From Davidsoniella eucalypti (taxonomy: Eukaryota; Ascomycota; Sordariomycetes; Microascales; Ceratocystidaceae): a stretch of 64,000 nucleotides of DNA. A model generated the notes under the pieces. The model was not told the DNA's origin. It saw only the letters and a program-made list of their open reading frames with translations, and made no database searches. A program made the translations under genes and the position numbers. The DNA lies in contig RMBW01000005.1 in assembly GCA_004009845.1 (NCBI GenBank), forward strand, positions 62,001 to 126,000. Reading direction: 5' to 3'. This document shows positions 47,694 to 60,713 of the stretch, piece by piece. The number at the start of each line of letters is the position of its first letter. Positions within the stretch are counted from its first letter, which is position 1.

Positions 47694-50153
47694 AGTTTTA
47701 GACGAAGAGAAACGTATTACTAGATCAAGTAACTAAGCGCAAATTGAGTAAACAATGGGTTCGAGTAAAGTATGTATAATCAACTATGAGCTGGGAAGAG
47801 AGAAAATATGATTCAAAGAGAAGAGTGATGCTAATGATCTGGAAACAATGAATGTTGATGTGATAATTGATGAAGATCAAGAATAAGAAAAGAAAGAAAC
47901 ATGATGATAACAAGAAATATCATGGCCTTTTATTATCTACACAGAACAAAGAAAACTACATGAAGGTTCGGTATTAGAGCACAACCGGGTAACCAGTGTT
48001 CTTTCAGTTTCTACCATGACAGCCATCTTCTTTGTTTCTTTGATCTTGTTGACAGACCGGAAATGGAACTAGTGTAGATGACAAGAATAACGAAGGGCAA
48101 CATGAGGAAGGAAGTCATTTTGTGCGTTTGATGCTAGTTGATAATGTGCTCTTTGTTCGAGTGACAATGTATAAGATGGTTTCCGACCTGAGACCTTGTC
48201 AAAGAAACTTTGTTGATAGAGAAAATTGTACAAGTTCAGCAAAAATAACTGTATGAATTGGGAGGTATATAAATGGTATTAAGATTACTTATCGACACTA
48301 CAAATATTGCTAAGATGTACATTAAATTGAATTTTTTAATTTTGAATATATCTACTTTAGTAGTGATGTCTTTGATGTCCTATGTATAGATAGGTATCTA
48401 CACGTAGTACTACCTTTATATGAAATGTATGAAATAGGTCAATGAATGTCTGGACCAAGCTAGGTTCGATTTGGATAAAAATATAACTTCGGACATACAT
48501 AGCACGTAACGCAAAGAAACAAAGAAATAGACAAGATATCGTCTTTTTGAGATATGTTTTCGGCTTACAGTTATATGATTGACGTATTTTGAAATATTTA
48601 CTAGCCTTCCCTTTTCGGAAACCTTGTGCCACGATATAGGCTAACGTAAGTAGTAGGTGAACTATAGTGTGCTTCTTTGGTATTAGAAGCTTCTACGAGC
48701 CAGACAAAGAAAATTAGGGAGACCAGTATGTATGTTGTATTAAAGCATAATTTACATAGTGACGGGCTAGGTTTTCTGGAGTGACGTCGCGAGCTCGATC
48801 TGGCTAGATGCAACTGTAGGGATAAAAATAGAGCACAAAAAAACGAAAATGAAAATAGAATTAGGTTCGCCAACCTGAGATGTCAGGCGCAAGCCCCACC
48901 ACCAAAGAAGCCATTCCAATATCTGGATTTGCGGGTTCAGCGCACGGCGTGGAGGGTTGTGAAACATCGCGTTGGGTCAGATCAGCCATGGAGGCGTCTC
49001 GAATTATCGATCTTGACACAGCGCGCCAGCGTGCTGCAGCCGTGGCCATTTTCCCGACAACCCGTAGACGATGTTCTATACTTGTACTGTATCGATAGGG
49101 CGTGGTGGTAGAAGCCCTTCTGGAAGGCTCCAAGTCTGCCTAGCCGAGCCAGCGGCCACGATGAGACGACAGGGCCGTATCGCAGGCTCTAGAGATCACT
49201 AGGATGAGGTGCTTTGACGTTCTCAATGCTTCAAGTTGGGCCAGCTCGTCTCCTGCGAAAAGCTTCTTTCATCTTGAGGAGCAAAGGCAAGCCAGCACGC
49301 AAACCAAGCTAGCAAGCGCTTAGTCCATTTCCAGCCGAGCCCTGCATGACCTGGGTTTCTCTGTGCCATTTAGCCTTTTTGATGGCACCAATGCATGCTC
49401 TGCGAACAGTGGAGCTAGGCTAGAAAATTCCATGGGGTTAAACCGCACAAAGTCCGCCTTGGGCAGGCTCAGAGTTTTCTTCTTCGCTTGGCCGTGCGCT
49501 TGAGTCTGGTCGTCGATGATGCTTTTTCTCTTGCTGCTCTTGCTGTGCTAGGACCCCCGCCATTGCTAAACACTTAAGAGGGCTTACATGGAATGGAGCA
49601 GTGTAGTGGGAGTTGGTAGAGTAAAGTAGTGCATTTTCACAAGCTGGACAACACTGTACACCTTGGTTGTATCTGCTGCAGCGCCTTGATCTTGCCGCCC
49701 TAAGCCATTTGTAGCAAACCCCAGAAGTCTAGAGTTTTGTAGTCAGTCAGCATCCGTCTCACTGTAAACGCTGCTAGTATTAATTACAGCACCGCCCACC
49801 TAACGCCTTTTTCCTTTCCTAGTTCTTCCTTCTCCTCTCCCCTTCAACAACTTTGACGATCTTTATCGTGCCTCCCTCTTTTGACTCTCATTTGTTTTGG
49901 AATCGCACCGGTGCCTTCCTCCCCCTTCATATCGTAATTGCTGCACTTCGTCCCCGGCGGATATCTCTGAACAGCACGTTGTGGCCAGCATCCGGAACAA
50001 TATTCACTATTTTTCTCTACTTGAAGACGCCCAACCTTTTCTCTTCTCACATAGTCTCAATCATCAATCCTTCTTCTTTTCTTCTCCCGCCCTCCCAACC
50101 CGCTCTGAAGACTAAATTATCACCTACGAATCCGTCCTCCTACTCCGATCACA
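47694..50153. other. Divergent intergenic region, no supported gene
   Basis: This 2.5-kb gap separates the membrane-protein gene from eIF4E. Overlapping antisense frames at 48767-49133 show no recognisable protein. The final ~350 bp before 50154 is a CT-rich leader, typical of highly expressed fungal genes. Confidence 0.5.
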
Positions 50154-51063
50154 ATGGCTACCGACATGGACAAGCAGGTCGACCTGACCACTATTCCCAT
50201 CTCGCCCACTAACGCGACCCATGATGAGAAGACCTCTGCTGCCGAGGCTATTGACCCCAGCAAGGAAGTCACTGTCTTCCACGACAAGGACAACTTCAAC
50301 GTGAAGCACCCTCTGCAGAACAAGTGGACTTTGTGGTTCACCAAGCCCCCCAGCGGCAAGGTACGTACACTGCATTCCAAGAGCCTCACACGTCCCTTCC
50401 ATTGCTAACTCTGTTTTGATTCTAGGGCGACAACTGGAACGATCTGCTGAAGGAGGTGATTACCTTTGACTCTGTCGAGGAGTTCTGGGGTATCTATGTA
50501 AGTCCGCGTTTGCAGCCGTGCTAAGGCCCCTCTGCGTTCTACCCTACTAACACACAATTTTCCCTTCACCACAGAACAACATCGCTCCTGTGTCTGAACT
50601 GGCTCACAAGTCCGACTACCACCTGTTCAAGGCCGGCGTCCGCCCCGAATGGGAGGATGCCCAGAACAAGCACGGTGGTAAGTGGTCTTACCAGTACAAG
50701 GAGAAGCGCAACATCGATATCGATACCCTATGGATGCACGTGATGATGGCTGCCATCGGCGAGACCCTTGAGGACGAGGACGATGGTGAGGTCATGGGTG
50801 TTGTCGTCAACGTTCGCAAGGCCTTTTACCGTATCGGTATTTGGACCCATAGCACTGGTCGCAATATTCCTGGTCGCGGTGATGGCGATGTGTCCGGTGG
50901 CAAGGGCCGTTCTTCTGTTAAGGGAGAGAACATCCTCAAAACCATTGGCAGCCGCTTCAAGCAGGTTCTCAAGCTGAGCCCCAACGATATGGTTGAGTTC
51001 TCTGGTCACACCGACTCTGCCCACGTTGGTAGCACCCGCGTGAGACCCAAGTTCACCGTTTAA
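50154..51063 (+). CDS. Translation initiation factor eIF4E (cap-binding protein)
   Basis: Three exons (50154-50360, 50426-50497, 50575-51063) encode 255 residues. eIF4E binds the m7G cap and recruits eIF4G. The conserved core starts with KHPLQNKWTLWFT (51-63). The cap-stacking tryptophans are Trp73 (GDNWND) and Trp119 (RPEWED) with Glu120 binding the guanine; the eIF4G-binding surface includes VEEFWGIY (86-93) and LWMHVMMAAIGE. The C-terminus DMVEFSGHTDSAHVGSTRVR then PKFTV is typical. The loop after WTHSTGRN contains a Gly-rich insert (GRGDGDVSGGKGRSS) before the last helix, longer than in animals. The N-terminal 45 residues are a flexible acidic tail. Codon bias is strong, as for a translation factor. 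Confidence 0.97.
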
Positions 51064-51839
51064 ATGACCAGCATTCTTGGTTAGTTGAAGCTTGAGACTG
51101 CTAAGCTTTGTCTCGATCTCACTATTGCCTGCTATTGGAGTCTGTATATGATGATAGGAGTGCCGAGAATACTGGAACCCTATCAACATTGTGGCAGCTC
51201 GATCATGTAGTCGTTCACCATTTTTCTATCTTTACCGATCTGTCACCAACATTACTATGATACCTTTCTACCACCGATAGACAGATTCGGTTTCCCAACG
51301 AGAAAAAAAACCCTTTTATCAAAAATCGACCCGTTGTAATACTTGGAGAACATGTATCTATATTAGGTACATCCAAGCTAGTACAACTGTCACAAAAATA
51401 TCAGAAACTGTACGGCGGGTGCTCCTCTTTCTAGAGTATTGGGGATGCTCTTCTGGCTGTTACAGTACGGCGTTAATGTACATCAGGGAGGCTAGAACTA
51501 TCTTTTACTCTCATTTTGTTTCTTATCGGGATTTGCAATCATGTCTTAGAGTCGCTTTTATTGATACTATACGAAATAGAACTCCGCAAAACATAAACAA
51601 CAAAACTGAATGGGCACGTAAACACATAAAAATTGGTGAAGGATCGTGCATGATGTAATGTTTATGTTTATATTACAGGATATACTTGACAAATCTGGGA
51701 GGCTGGGTAAAGATCGGATGATATGGCATGATAAGCCGAGCCTTTTGTTTGAGAGTTGATATACATGTTTGTGGTGCTATTTGCTTACTGAATGTTGCTG
51801 AAGTGATCAAAAAAGATGCGATGAGACAAAACAAACCAC
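51064..51839. other. Convergent intergenic region
   Basis: This 776-bp gap lies between the converging eIF4E and acyl-CoA synthetase genes. Only a short frame at 51419-51658 is seen, without recognisable features. It should contain both 3' UTRs. Confidence 0.5.
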
Positions 51840-53964
51840 TTACATCTCGTCGCCGCTGAATTCGTCAGTATAAACAGCCTTGACTAGATTCTTCTTGTTG
51901 ATCTTTCCCATAGCATTACGAGGGATGCTATCGACGATCTTTAGAGTCTGGGGGATTTTATAGTTGACCAAACGATCGCGTAGAGCTCTGCGCATATCCA
52001 TGGCAGACCACTTGGTCGTCACTTCGGTGTTGAGGACGATGACGGCGCCGACCTTTTGGCCCCATTTACCCGATGGTACGGCGACTACAGCGCATTCGGA
52101 GACTTCAGGCAGTGAAAGTAGCTCACGCTCAACTTCCAGTGCACTGACCTTTTCACCGCCCGTCTTGATGATGTCGGCGCTCTTGCGGCCCTGGATAAAG
52201 TACATCAAACCTTGAGCCCAAACATCACCACTGTGGCCGGCAGTCGGGACGGCACGACGCACAGCGACGTCTCCAGTCTTGAACCAACGTCCTTTACCGT
52301 CTTCGCCCTCGACAAACTCTTTGGCGGTAGCCTCGGGGTTCTTCCAGTACTCCTTGAAGATGGTAGGACCACGCAGCTGGATCTCGCCAGAGCGTTCGCG
52401 GCCCTGGGCATCGACTTCTTGTCCCTCGGCAATGATTTCGTTGGTGTCAAGTTCGCAGAGGCGAGCTTCGACGGAGGGTAGTGGCCAGCCGACACTGCCA
52501 TCGACACGGTCTTCGTTGGCGAGACTGCAGCTGAGGGCCATACCAACCTCGGTCATACCGTAGCGCTCGAGTAACACGGAACCCTTGCTCAGATCGGTCC
52601 AGGCTTGCTTGATAGGAGTGGGCAGGGCAGCGGAACCGGAGAAGCTGACGCGCAGGTTAACAGGAGAGACAGCATCGCGAGCAGTATCCTTGACATCCTC
52701 GGGAAGAGTCTTGAAGGTGCTCATTAAACGGCTGTAGACGGTGGGCACGGCGGTGAAGAAGGTGATCTTTTCTTTGGTGGCCGGGTTCTCGGTGAAGGGA
52801 GCAAGGAAGCGCTTCCACACAACATCAGCGTTGAAGGGGAACATGAACTCAATCGAGCTGCCAGCAAACAGCGGCGTGATGATGGCGTTCACGGTGCCGT
52901 GGATGTGGTGTAGCGGCAGAACATGCAGCAGATGGTCCTTGGGGGTGTATCTCCAGGCCTCAATGAGAGCAACGGCCTGTGCAGTCAGAGCAGACTGGGG
53001 GATAAGCACGCCTTTCTATTCGTATTCAATGCATGTAAGTAACGTTTTCTCCATATACAATCGGGTAATCGCAAAGACATTGCCATTCAGGCATGGTTAG
53101 ACTTACAGGACGATTGGTAGTTCCCGAAGTGTACAGCATCATGCCAGTGTTGCCTGGCTCGGTGCCATCCAGAGCAACAACCTCATGAGCGGCACCACCA
53201 ACTAGCTTCTCCAGCTGCAGATAAGCCGGCTTTGAGTTCAGTTCAGTCTTGAGTGTCTCAGCGGCCTTGACAGCAAACTTGGCTGAAGACATCATGAGAA
53301 TAGCTTCACTCTGGTTCAGGATGTACTGAAGTTCCGCAGCTGGGAAGGCGGGGGACAGCGGCACAGCAATAGAGCGTGAAGCCAGGATAGCCAATAGAGT
53401 GACTATATCACGCGGATAGGTTAGTTCGGGTTCCTTTGTGGCGCCGGACCGGACCGGAGAGAGATCCGGAACTTGGAAGAGCAGCGGGCATTACTCACCA
53501 ACATAGTCGTAGCTGTTCTCTACAAGGAAAGCGATACGCTCGCCAGCCAGATCTTCCTTTCCGGTAGCTTCGTGCAGCTTAGCTCTAGCGCGCAGAACAT
53601 CACCGAGCAGTTCACCGTACTTGAAGGTGCGGCCAGACAGGGAGTGGACGGCGACCACGGACTCGGGGTCGTGCTTGGCAATAGCTTCAAAAAGCGGTAG
53701 TTTGGGCAGAGTGGTTGAAGGGGCCATGGCTGCAGAAAGGCTAGTAGCAGAGTGGGAGAAGAAGCGCGAGGTGTTTGCGGCAATGGCGACAGAGACGGCA
53801 GGAAACACGGATGATGCTCGGACAAGCGCGGAACGGCTCAGACTAGAGATGGAAGACGGGAAGCGGGGAGAAGCCAAGCCAGGAGCCGAGGTCAAAGTTG
53901 AGAAGTGGAAGGAAGATGCCGGGTGGCGTATAGCGGCAGTCCTGATGGAGTGACGTGCAAACAT
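51840..53964 (-). CDS. ACSF3-like mitochondrial acyl-CoA (malonyl-CoA) synthetase
   Basis: Three exons (53964-53499, 53402-53107, 53015-51840) encode 645 residues. The start MFARHSIRTAAIRH opens an Arg/Ser-rich, acid-free stretch of ~80 residues, a mitochondrial presequence; an in-phase extension upstream has no ATG. AMP-binding signatures are LYTSGTTNRPKGV (spanning the second junction), ERYGMTEVGMAL, WFKTGDVAVRR, then SADIIKTGGEKVSALEVERE, and the catalytic lysine region IPRNAMGKINKKNL near the C-terminus. The RYGMTE and DIIKTGG blocks are those of ACSF3, which makes malonyl-CoA (and methylmalonyl-CoA) from the free acid for mitochondrial fatty-acid synthesis. Substrate specificity is inferred. 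The C-terminus is not a PTS1. Related Pcs60-type or long-chain synthetases are the main alternative but lack a presequence. Confidence 0.9.
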
Positions 53965-56337
53965 ATGGGAAGAAACAGAGCGAAAAAAAAGCCCAAGGTA
54001 CAAAAAAAACTGCCCGGAGCCAGTATTTACAGGGGCCAAAAGACAAAAAGAATCTGTTAGGTGCGTTTTCAGCGGATTACCGAGAAAAACAGGAGCTCAG
54101 TTGGTCGTGTCCTTTCAGAAAGATATGGCAGCTGGGTGCAGTATGGGCTCGGTAGTGGTGCTGGTATACTATGTATGTAAGTGCGTGTTAATGTGTCATG
54201 CAGATGCCGGCTTTATCTGATGGGATCTGCGACAGCTATCAAAAAAGAGCAAGCGACGATGGAGGGGTCGATGGATGAGGGGTCAATCTTGTGCTTGACT
54301 GGATATGGGAATGGTGTCAAGAGCAGAAGAACTGCAGAATAATCGAGAATAGCAGATGAAAGTGCTGAAATCGAGACAGAGAAATCAAGACGTCCGTTTA
54401 ATATGCTATTTGTTTTCTGCTGAAGAAGATGGCTGCTTCTCGTGTTGTACTTTTTATTTCTCGGTCGGTCGGTTCACGCAGCAAAACGCGAATGCGCGAG
54501 CCGGGGCTCTTTTTTTTCTTTTTTTGTTCTTTTTTATCCGGGCTCGCCCTCGAGAATTGGAGAAGACTCTAAGGGAGGATTTACAATGACTTCCTGTCTA
54601 TGCCGAAAACGCACAAAAAGGCCGTCTCTCTGCTTTCTGGTATTGCGGAGGATGTTGCCGTATAGCTTGGATGGATGAGTCCGGGCGATGGCACAGACGC
54701 CCTCATGGCGGGTAAGCTAGTGAGTAGTGGAAAAGGCTGACGTTAGCTGCAAATGGTGATAGAACGACAGCTCAAGGCATGATGACATCAACTTGAAGTG
54801 GCCGTCGCACAGATCGACTAGCGTTTGTAGGAGAAAGTAAGGGATTCGGCATCTCTAGCACTTCTCCGGCTTGACCGCATAGCTGTATACATTGTACCTG
54901 CTCATATGTAGTTCTTCTACATAGTTAATGGGAGACATGAATCCACGAAAGGTACAATTGGAGCCGCATCTAGTTAACCCTACGACATGTCACAAACCCT
55001 ATTTTGTTCATGTCACTCTACAGCAAAACCATGGTTCGCTTGGATGTGGCAAGGCTTTTGCAGTAAGCCGATACGCTAATGAATGGTACCCTTATACCGA
55101 CATTCTATGCTGTTCAATTGTCAAGCAAGCACTTTGAAACGGCGGTGCTTGCCTTGCCTTAGGATCAAACATTATGTAAAGATGGCCCATCTTGCAGCAC
55201 CAGACGGACAGAAGCCTAAGCAAGATGTTCCTAGTTAACGAAGCTGCATGGATATATTGAAACGAGGGAGACAAGACAGGACCGCCATGCTATCCACTCC
55301 GCCTTTTCTCTTTCTGCTTTGCTTCTGGCTTGTGATCCTCCTCCTTGGCTTTCCTGACCTAAGTAGATCAAGTCGTCCCGAGCATCTGGAATCCTGGCCC
55401 CCTTGCAAGACATGGCGTCAAACTCTACCCCCACTGTCCAGCATACAATGTATGTACATACATCAGACTTACGGTCTGTCTCTTTGTGCCGATGTTTGTG
55501 TACGGTGTAGCGTGCAGTTGTAATAGTTATTGTCTATTGCTTCGGAGCCCTGCGCTGAGCTGCCACGTCTGCGTCTGTGTCGGGCTGCCTATTTGTCTCT
55601 TGGGGTGTTTTTGTTCTATTTTGTGTCTCTAGTCTTGCTGCTGATCGTTCATCGAACTGTCACCGACTACTGTTCAAGTGTGACCAGTCAACTTTTGTCT
55701 TGGGGCTTCGGATGGCGACTGCTTGGCTGTGCTGTGCAATGTGGCATATATTGGATGGCGGCCTGGGCTGTAGAGCGTCTCAATAGCGCCAAGAGATCAA
55801 ATGCAAGAATATATAAACATGTGGTTGTAACTAAGTATACCAAGTTGCTTAACCCGTGTGACTGGTAGCGATACCCCTTGGAGTGTGGTCTGCAAATAGC
55901 GGAAGTTTTTCATTGTTCTTTGGCTTTGGGCGGTCATAGCTTCTATTATTACAGTGGGCAGGAGCCCTGCTTGCCCTAGAAGGAGCAAGAAAGGGAAAAC
56001 AGACAGCCTGAAAAAGCAAGAATGACAGGGGCCTGAAAACGCACAAAAACCAACGACTTTCTTCTTCTAGCCTCTTCACCGAATCTTTCGTCTGCCTAGG
56101 TCTTGATCGATATACCCTGGCCGTTCCGTTTGGTCTTGTTGCTCCTTTGCGTTCTTTTTCCATTTTATCGTTCTGCAACATTTATTACCTGTCCCGTTTT
56201 GGGAGTGAACAGCGCATTTTCACACCGTTTCGTTCCCCCTCGACCTAGCAAGTAGTTGTAAACAGAACAGACAAAGTACAGACTCTCGCCGACGGTTCGC
56301 CAGACCTTGCAAGGAACATCCACTCAAACTAGCGGTG
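53965..56337. other. Divergent 2.4-kb region between ACSF3-like and BolA genes
   Basis: No gene is supported. The frame at 55530-55868 (+, 112 codons) contains a hydrophobic stretch but no recognisable domain, leader context or splice structure. The minus-strand leader of the synthetase gene and the plus-strand CT-rich leader of the BolA gene occupy the ends. Confidence 0.5.
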
Positions 56338-57838
56338 ATGGCTACAGCAGGCGCATTTGTAACGGCAGCTAGCCGGGATGTGTGCAGACAGGGCGGCGTC
56401 AATGCTGCTGCTTCTGCGCAAAGAACAGTGTTCGTTGGGCTGGCGATGAAGTCGAAGCATGGCACGCACAATCACCACCGCCGCTCTTTCTCGACCGCCA
56501 TTAGAGGCCTTGGCTCTGTTTTCCAGGGCCACGGCCACGGACAACAGCAGATCCAGGGACGACATGGGCAGGGCCTGTCTTTGTTGTCGTCCGTTTCTGA
56601 TGCCAGTGCTGCTGCTGCCTCTGTCTCTGCTTCTGCTTCTTTGCGCTTCCTGGCCGCTCGCCGCCAGCTTTCAGACATAAAGATCTCCAGGCCTGGCCGC
56701 CGTTTGAGTCTGTTGTCCTCGTCTTCTTCATCTTCTTCCGTTCTCCTGCCATCTCAGCCTCCCTATAGCTTGCCTTCGTCTGCTTCATCTCGAGCCTTCT
56801 CTACTCACCCGCCTTCTCTCAATATCGCTACTACTGCCGCCAAAAACGTCGCTGCTGCAGAACCCACTTCTTCTACCAATAGCAGAATCCACAGCCTAGC
56901 TTCTTACTCGCCGCCTCGCACCTCTTCTTTTTCTCTCTTCGTCCCTTCTTCTTCTTTCGCCATGTACCGCAGATACGCCCTGGGCCTCCCCGCTACTAGA
57001 AGATTGTCCACAATGCCAGACTCCAACACGCCTATGGAGGATATCATCCGCGAGAAGGTACGTTATTTTGGCCCGGTCAAACTCTCCGCTCTGCCTGCTA
57101 ACATTTATATACAGGTCACCGTAGCCTTCAAACCCTCGTTTCTGGAGATTCACAATGACTCCCACCTCCACGCCCACCACAAGCCCATGATTGGGAGCAC
57201 CTCGCGGGAGACTCACTTCAGGTAAGCTACTCACCAAACAATACGCCATCTGCTGCTCGTCAACAATTAAGTGCTGCTGCACCTTCAGCCGATCCCATCT
57301 ATAAGCCTTCTTGTACACACAGCCTTTAGCGCGCTGCTATAACTGCATCATGTGCCTGATCCTTCTGTCTTCGCACCCTTTATACCTGCATCAAGTTTTC
57401 TGCAGTGCTGCCTTTGCCTTTCCCTGTGGACTGGCGAGAAATACATGTAGCCTGAGCTGTATATGCTCGCAGTGCACCTTAACATCATAATTACCCAAAA
57501 TTCATTCCCTTCCCTGCATACGTCTAGACAGATAGGCGAGCCACACCACATCAAGCCCTGCACCTTTGTATATCAACATGATGGATCTAGAACAAGCTAC
57601 TAACACACTTTAAAGAGTTCACATCACATCTGAGGCTTTCAAGTCCAAGATGCCCGCTGCCCGTCACCGCATGATCTACGCTCTGCTCGGCGATGAGATG
57701 GCTAGAGAGGGCGGCATCCATGCCCTATCCTTACTGGCTATGACACCCGAAGAAGAGGCTAGACGCAAGGCCAAGGCTGAGGAGAAGCGTACCGGTGGTG
57801 CCGTGCCTTGTGGTGGCGCCAAGTCGGGCCCGCAGTAA
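56338..57838 (+). CDS. uvi31: BolA domain protein (Uvi31/Bol1 type), mitochondrial
   Basis: Three exons (56338-57057, 57115-57221, 57616-57838) give 349 residues from the first ATG. The BolA domain is assembled across both junctions: IIREKVTVAFKPSFLEIHND, SHLHAHHKPM, STSRETHFRVHITSEAF, then ARHRMIYALLGDEM and IHALSLLAMTPEEEA. BolA proteins bind monothiol glutaredoxins through shared 2Fe-2S clusters; the ARHR histidine and the HAHH region are expected ligands. The domain needs only ~110 residues; the preceding ~208-residue Ser/Ala-rich extension is open throughout, but an internal ATG at 56962 (MYRRYALGLPATRRLSTM) would give a 141-residue protein with a normal mitochondrial presequence. The short form may be the main product. 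The second intron is 394 bp, the longest here, with a TACTAAC branch site and an unusual AAAG acceptor. Confidence 0.88.
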
Positions 57839-60713
57839 CTTTGTCTATGCTCTCCAGATCAAGTGCATCCGTTTCTTCCTGTTTCTCGTTGATAGTAGCC
57901 ACTGTCGGTCTTGTTAGCCATTGTCCCATTAGCGGTCAGGCCTGACACCATCTAATGCTAGCCTGTCTAGAGGAATAGGGTAGAGCGGAAGCACTATCCA
58001 CAAGAAGACAAATCCCATTCACAAGGATAACACATTCTTTTCATTACGATTCTCTTCTGGGCTTGAACTCGCCAAGTCTGATCAGGCTCACAGACCCAGA
58101 GCTTACACCAACCCACCACAACAACACCAATTTGTTTTTTCTTTTGACCCGCCATGCCGCGCATATTTCGTGCGCAGTGCGTTCGTCTGTTGCATTGCAT
58201 TGAATTTCTCTCCTGTTTCCTACATCATAGCTGTACACCAACAATCTTTGTGTCTGGCGAGATGTCTTCTCCTAGCCCTACTATTATCTTGATAGTAGTG
58301 ATGTTACTTGTTACGAGTAACAGCTATCGTTGTGTTTCTATCCATCTTCGCTATCCTTGAATACATTCTCAAGAGTGCTATGATGTGAACCAGGACATGA
58401 ACGTAAAGTATATCTGGGAATGGCGGTCTAGGATTTTTATCAAGATTGAAGATCCTGACTATGTTCTGTTGAACGTTGTTGATCAATACAGCACCATATC
58501 GACTACTTCATGGTGTTCTTTGGCTTAGGCCAAGCCGGTGTTTTGTTACATTTTTCCTTATTTCCTTTTCTCTACCATTACGACGACATGAACCATTACC
58601 AAAAACAAATATAACACAAACAAAACCCCACCGATTATTAGCAAGCACATTGCTTACTATCCGCATTAGCACTTGATAATACTTCTATCATCAGAACCCC
58701 TCAAATCTCTAGAAAGACACAGCTCAGGCACTCAATAAGAAACCATTTCACTGATACTACGCATTTTTTTTTGTTTTCTTTCACCACATTTGTTCGTGCT
58801 GCTGCCATTAATTATATGCACCCAAAGCTTTATTTTTCCATTTTTGTTTTCCATGTAGGAATTTGCCACCATGAAGACCGAGACACAGCAAGTATGCAGC
58901 CCCCCCTGAGTTTTATCCTGCATGTTGCAGCTGGTTATTACTGCGTAGCAAAATGCATTAGGTCTCTGCACATGTTTTTCTTTGTAATCTAGCTCATGGC
59001 AGTAGTTGCGTATGAGATTTGTGCAAGAGGGAAATGAACAAGAATTTAGTCATCTGTGAAGATATCTTATTAAATGACGCTGAAGGATTTGTTCTTGGTG
59101 GCTACTAGATTGTTCTAGCAAAAAACTGTGCTTTTTACATTGATAGCGATATTTCGATATTTTTCTTTTCTTTTTACTATCTTCTCATTTTGCTTTGCCT
59201 TGCTTTTTATTTACATCATTATAGTCTCCTCAAGGAGTTGGCCATATGAGCCTCGAGAACGACAGAATCAACAACGGAATTATTTTATATCAACACGATG
59301 AATGCTATTTTTCTTAGAAACTTTAATACTACTACTATTTCACCTACTTCATGAATCATTACTCTATCACTGCTTTCACCCATGACAGAGTGTAATTACA
59401 AATTACACCGCATGATCGATGAGGCACGATTTACGGCGCCTCTATTTCCTGTATAAATCATTTAGCGAGTCAAATATCGTGCTATATTGATACCACCGTA
59501 AGCTCGGAGACATCCCACGCGAAGAAAGAACTACCGCAGTGACAGTGACCCTTTATATATCTTTCGTCATATACACATGTACAAATATATCAAACTCCAA
59601 CCATCCTTTTCTTTTTGTTCGCCTCGAAACAGTCTTTTTTTTTTGTAACTTTTACAAAGGGCGGAAATAAATTAGGAGATTAAAATCTTACAAGAAAAAA
59701 ATACATGTGCTGTGACGTTGCTTTGCATTCAACTTCTAAAGAACAGATGGTCCCGGATGAATCAAACTATAAACCCATGACCGTTCTTTGTCTTTTCTCA
59801 CTTTTTTTTATAGTCGTATCTTGTTATGCAGCTTCTATTGATAAACATGATACAGTACCTTCTTCATCATCCTTCTTTTAGTAGATTTGGTATAAATCAG
59901 ACTCGATTGGGCAGATATTATTTTGAGGTACAAAAGGTGGTGGTTGTACATGCTCAAGAGGCAATATTTGTATATCATCTTGTCTTTTTTTTATTTCTAC
60001 TTTTTTTTTGCATGACCGGGACAAATACTTTGACCGCCTTTTTGATATCATAGAAGATACTTTTACTACGTTTTTGAGCGATTTTATTCTCTATTACATA
60101 TCTGTATATACAATGGAATGAAGGGAGTGTTATTATAAAGAATTCGATCAGATATGGTATCTTATGACGCAAATCCAATTAACTATACAATCTAACAGCC
60201 AAAAAAAACAAAAAAAAATAACGACACCTCTCAGTTACTACAAATAGGCTATCAAAATACTAAGAGTGCTAGAGGGAAGATAATATGGTATAATAACACA
60301 AGAAAATCACTATGAAAACTACGTCCGGAGAAAAAAAAAAGAGGCTATGAAGAGAAAAAAAAAAAGTACCAAGTAGCAGTGTGTATATCCAGCACTTTGT
60401 GAACTTGCGAGCTGATGGCAGAGCAATTATGCTGTGAGAAAAGGACAAAAGCTGAGATATGGCCCTCTATCATGGCATATGCAGAATGAAATGGAACAGA
60501 GAGAATAAAACATATGTCTTGTGGAAAATATGGTCTGACATATGGTGTAGATGACATTGGCCTCAGTCAAAGAAATGGCTCGTACGCCGTGTTATCTATC
60601 AAAAGACCTATAGCCCAAAAAAAAAAGAAAAAAAGCAATGACACCATGCTAGAAATAAATAAATCGCACACCCGCGCGCATTGAACAAAAAAAAGAAGGA
60701 ATAGAAAAGACGC
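57839..60713. other. Gene-free 2.9-kb AT-rich region
   Basis: Between the BolA stop and the stop of the repeat protein I see only short frames on both strands and many homopolymer runs (for example T-runs near 59636 and 59990, A-runs near 60202 and 60350). No RNA gene signature was recognised. Part may be long 3' UTR sequence. Confidence 0.5.

Noticed and set aside
48767..49133. Three overlapping short frames on both strands
   Set aside because: Mutual shadows without recognisable protein.
55530..55868. 112-codon frame with a hydrophobic segment
   Set aside because: Located in a promoter-like gap; no homology, no good start context and competing frames of similar length.
56459..56788. Alternative frames across the Ser-rich BolA extension
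   Set aside because: They arise from low-complexity CT-rich sequence; only one phase continues into the BolA domain.
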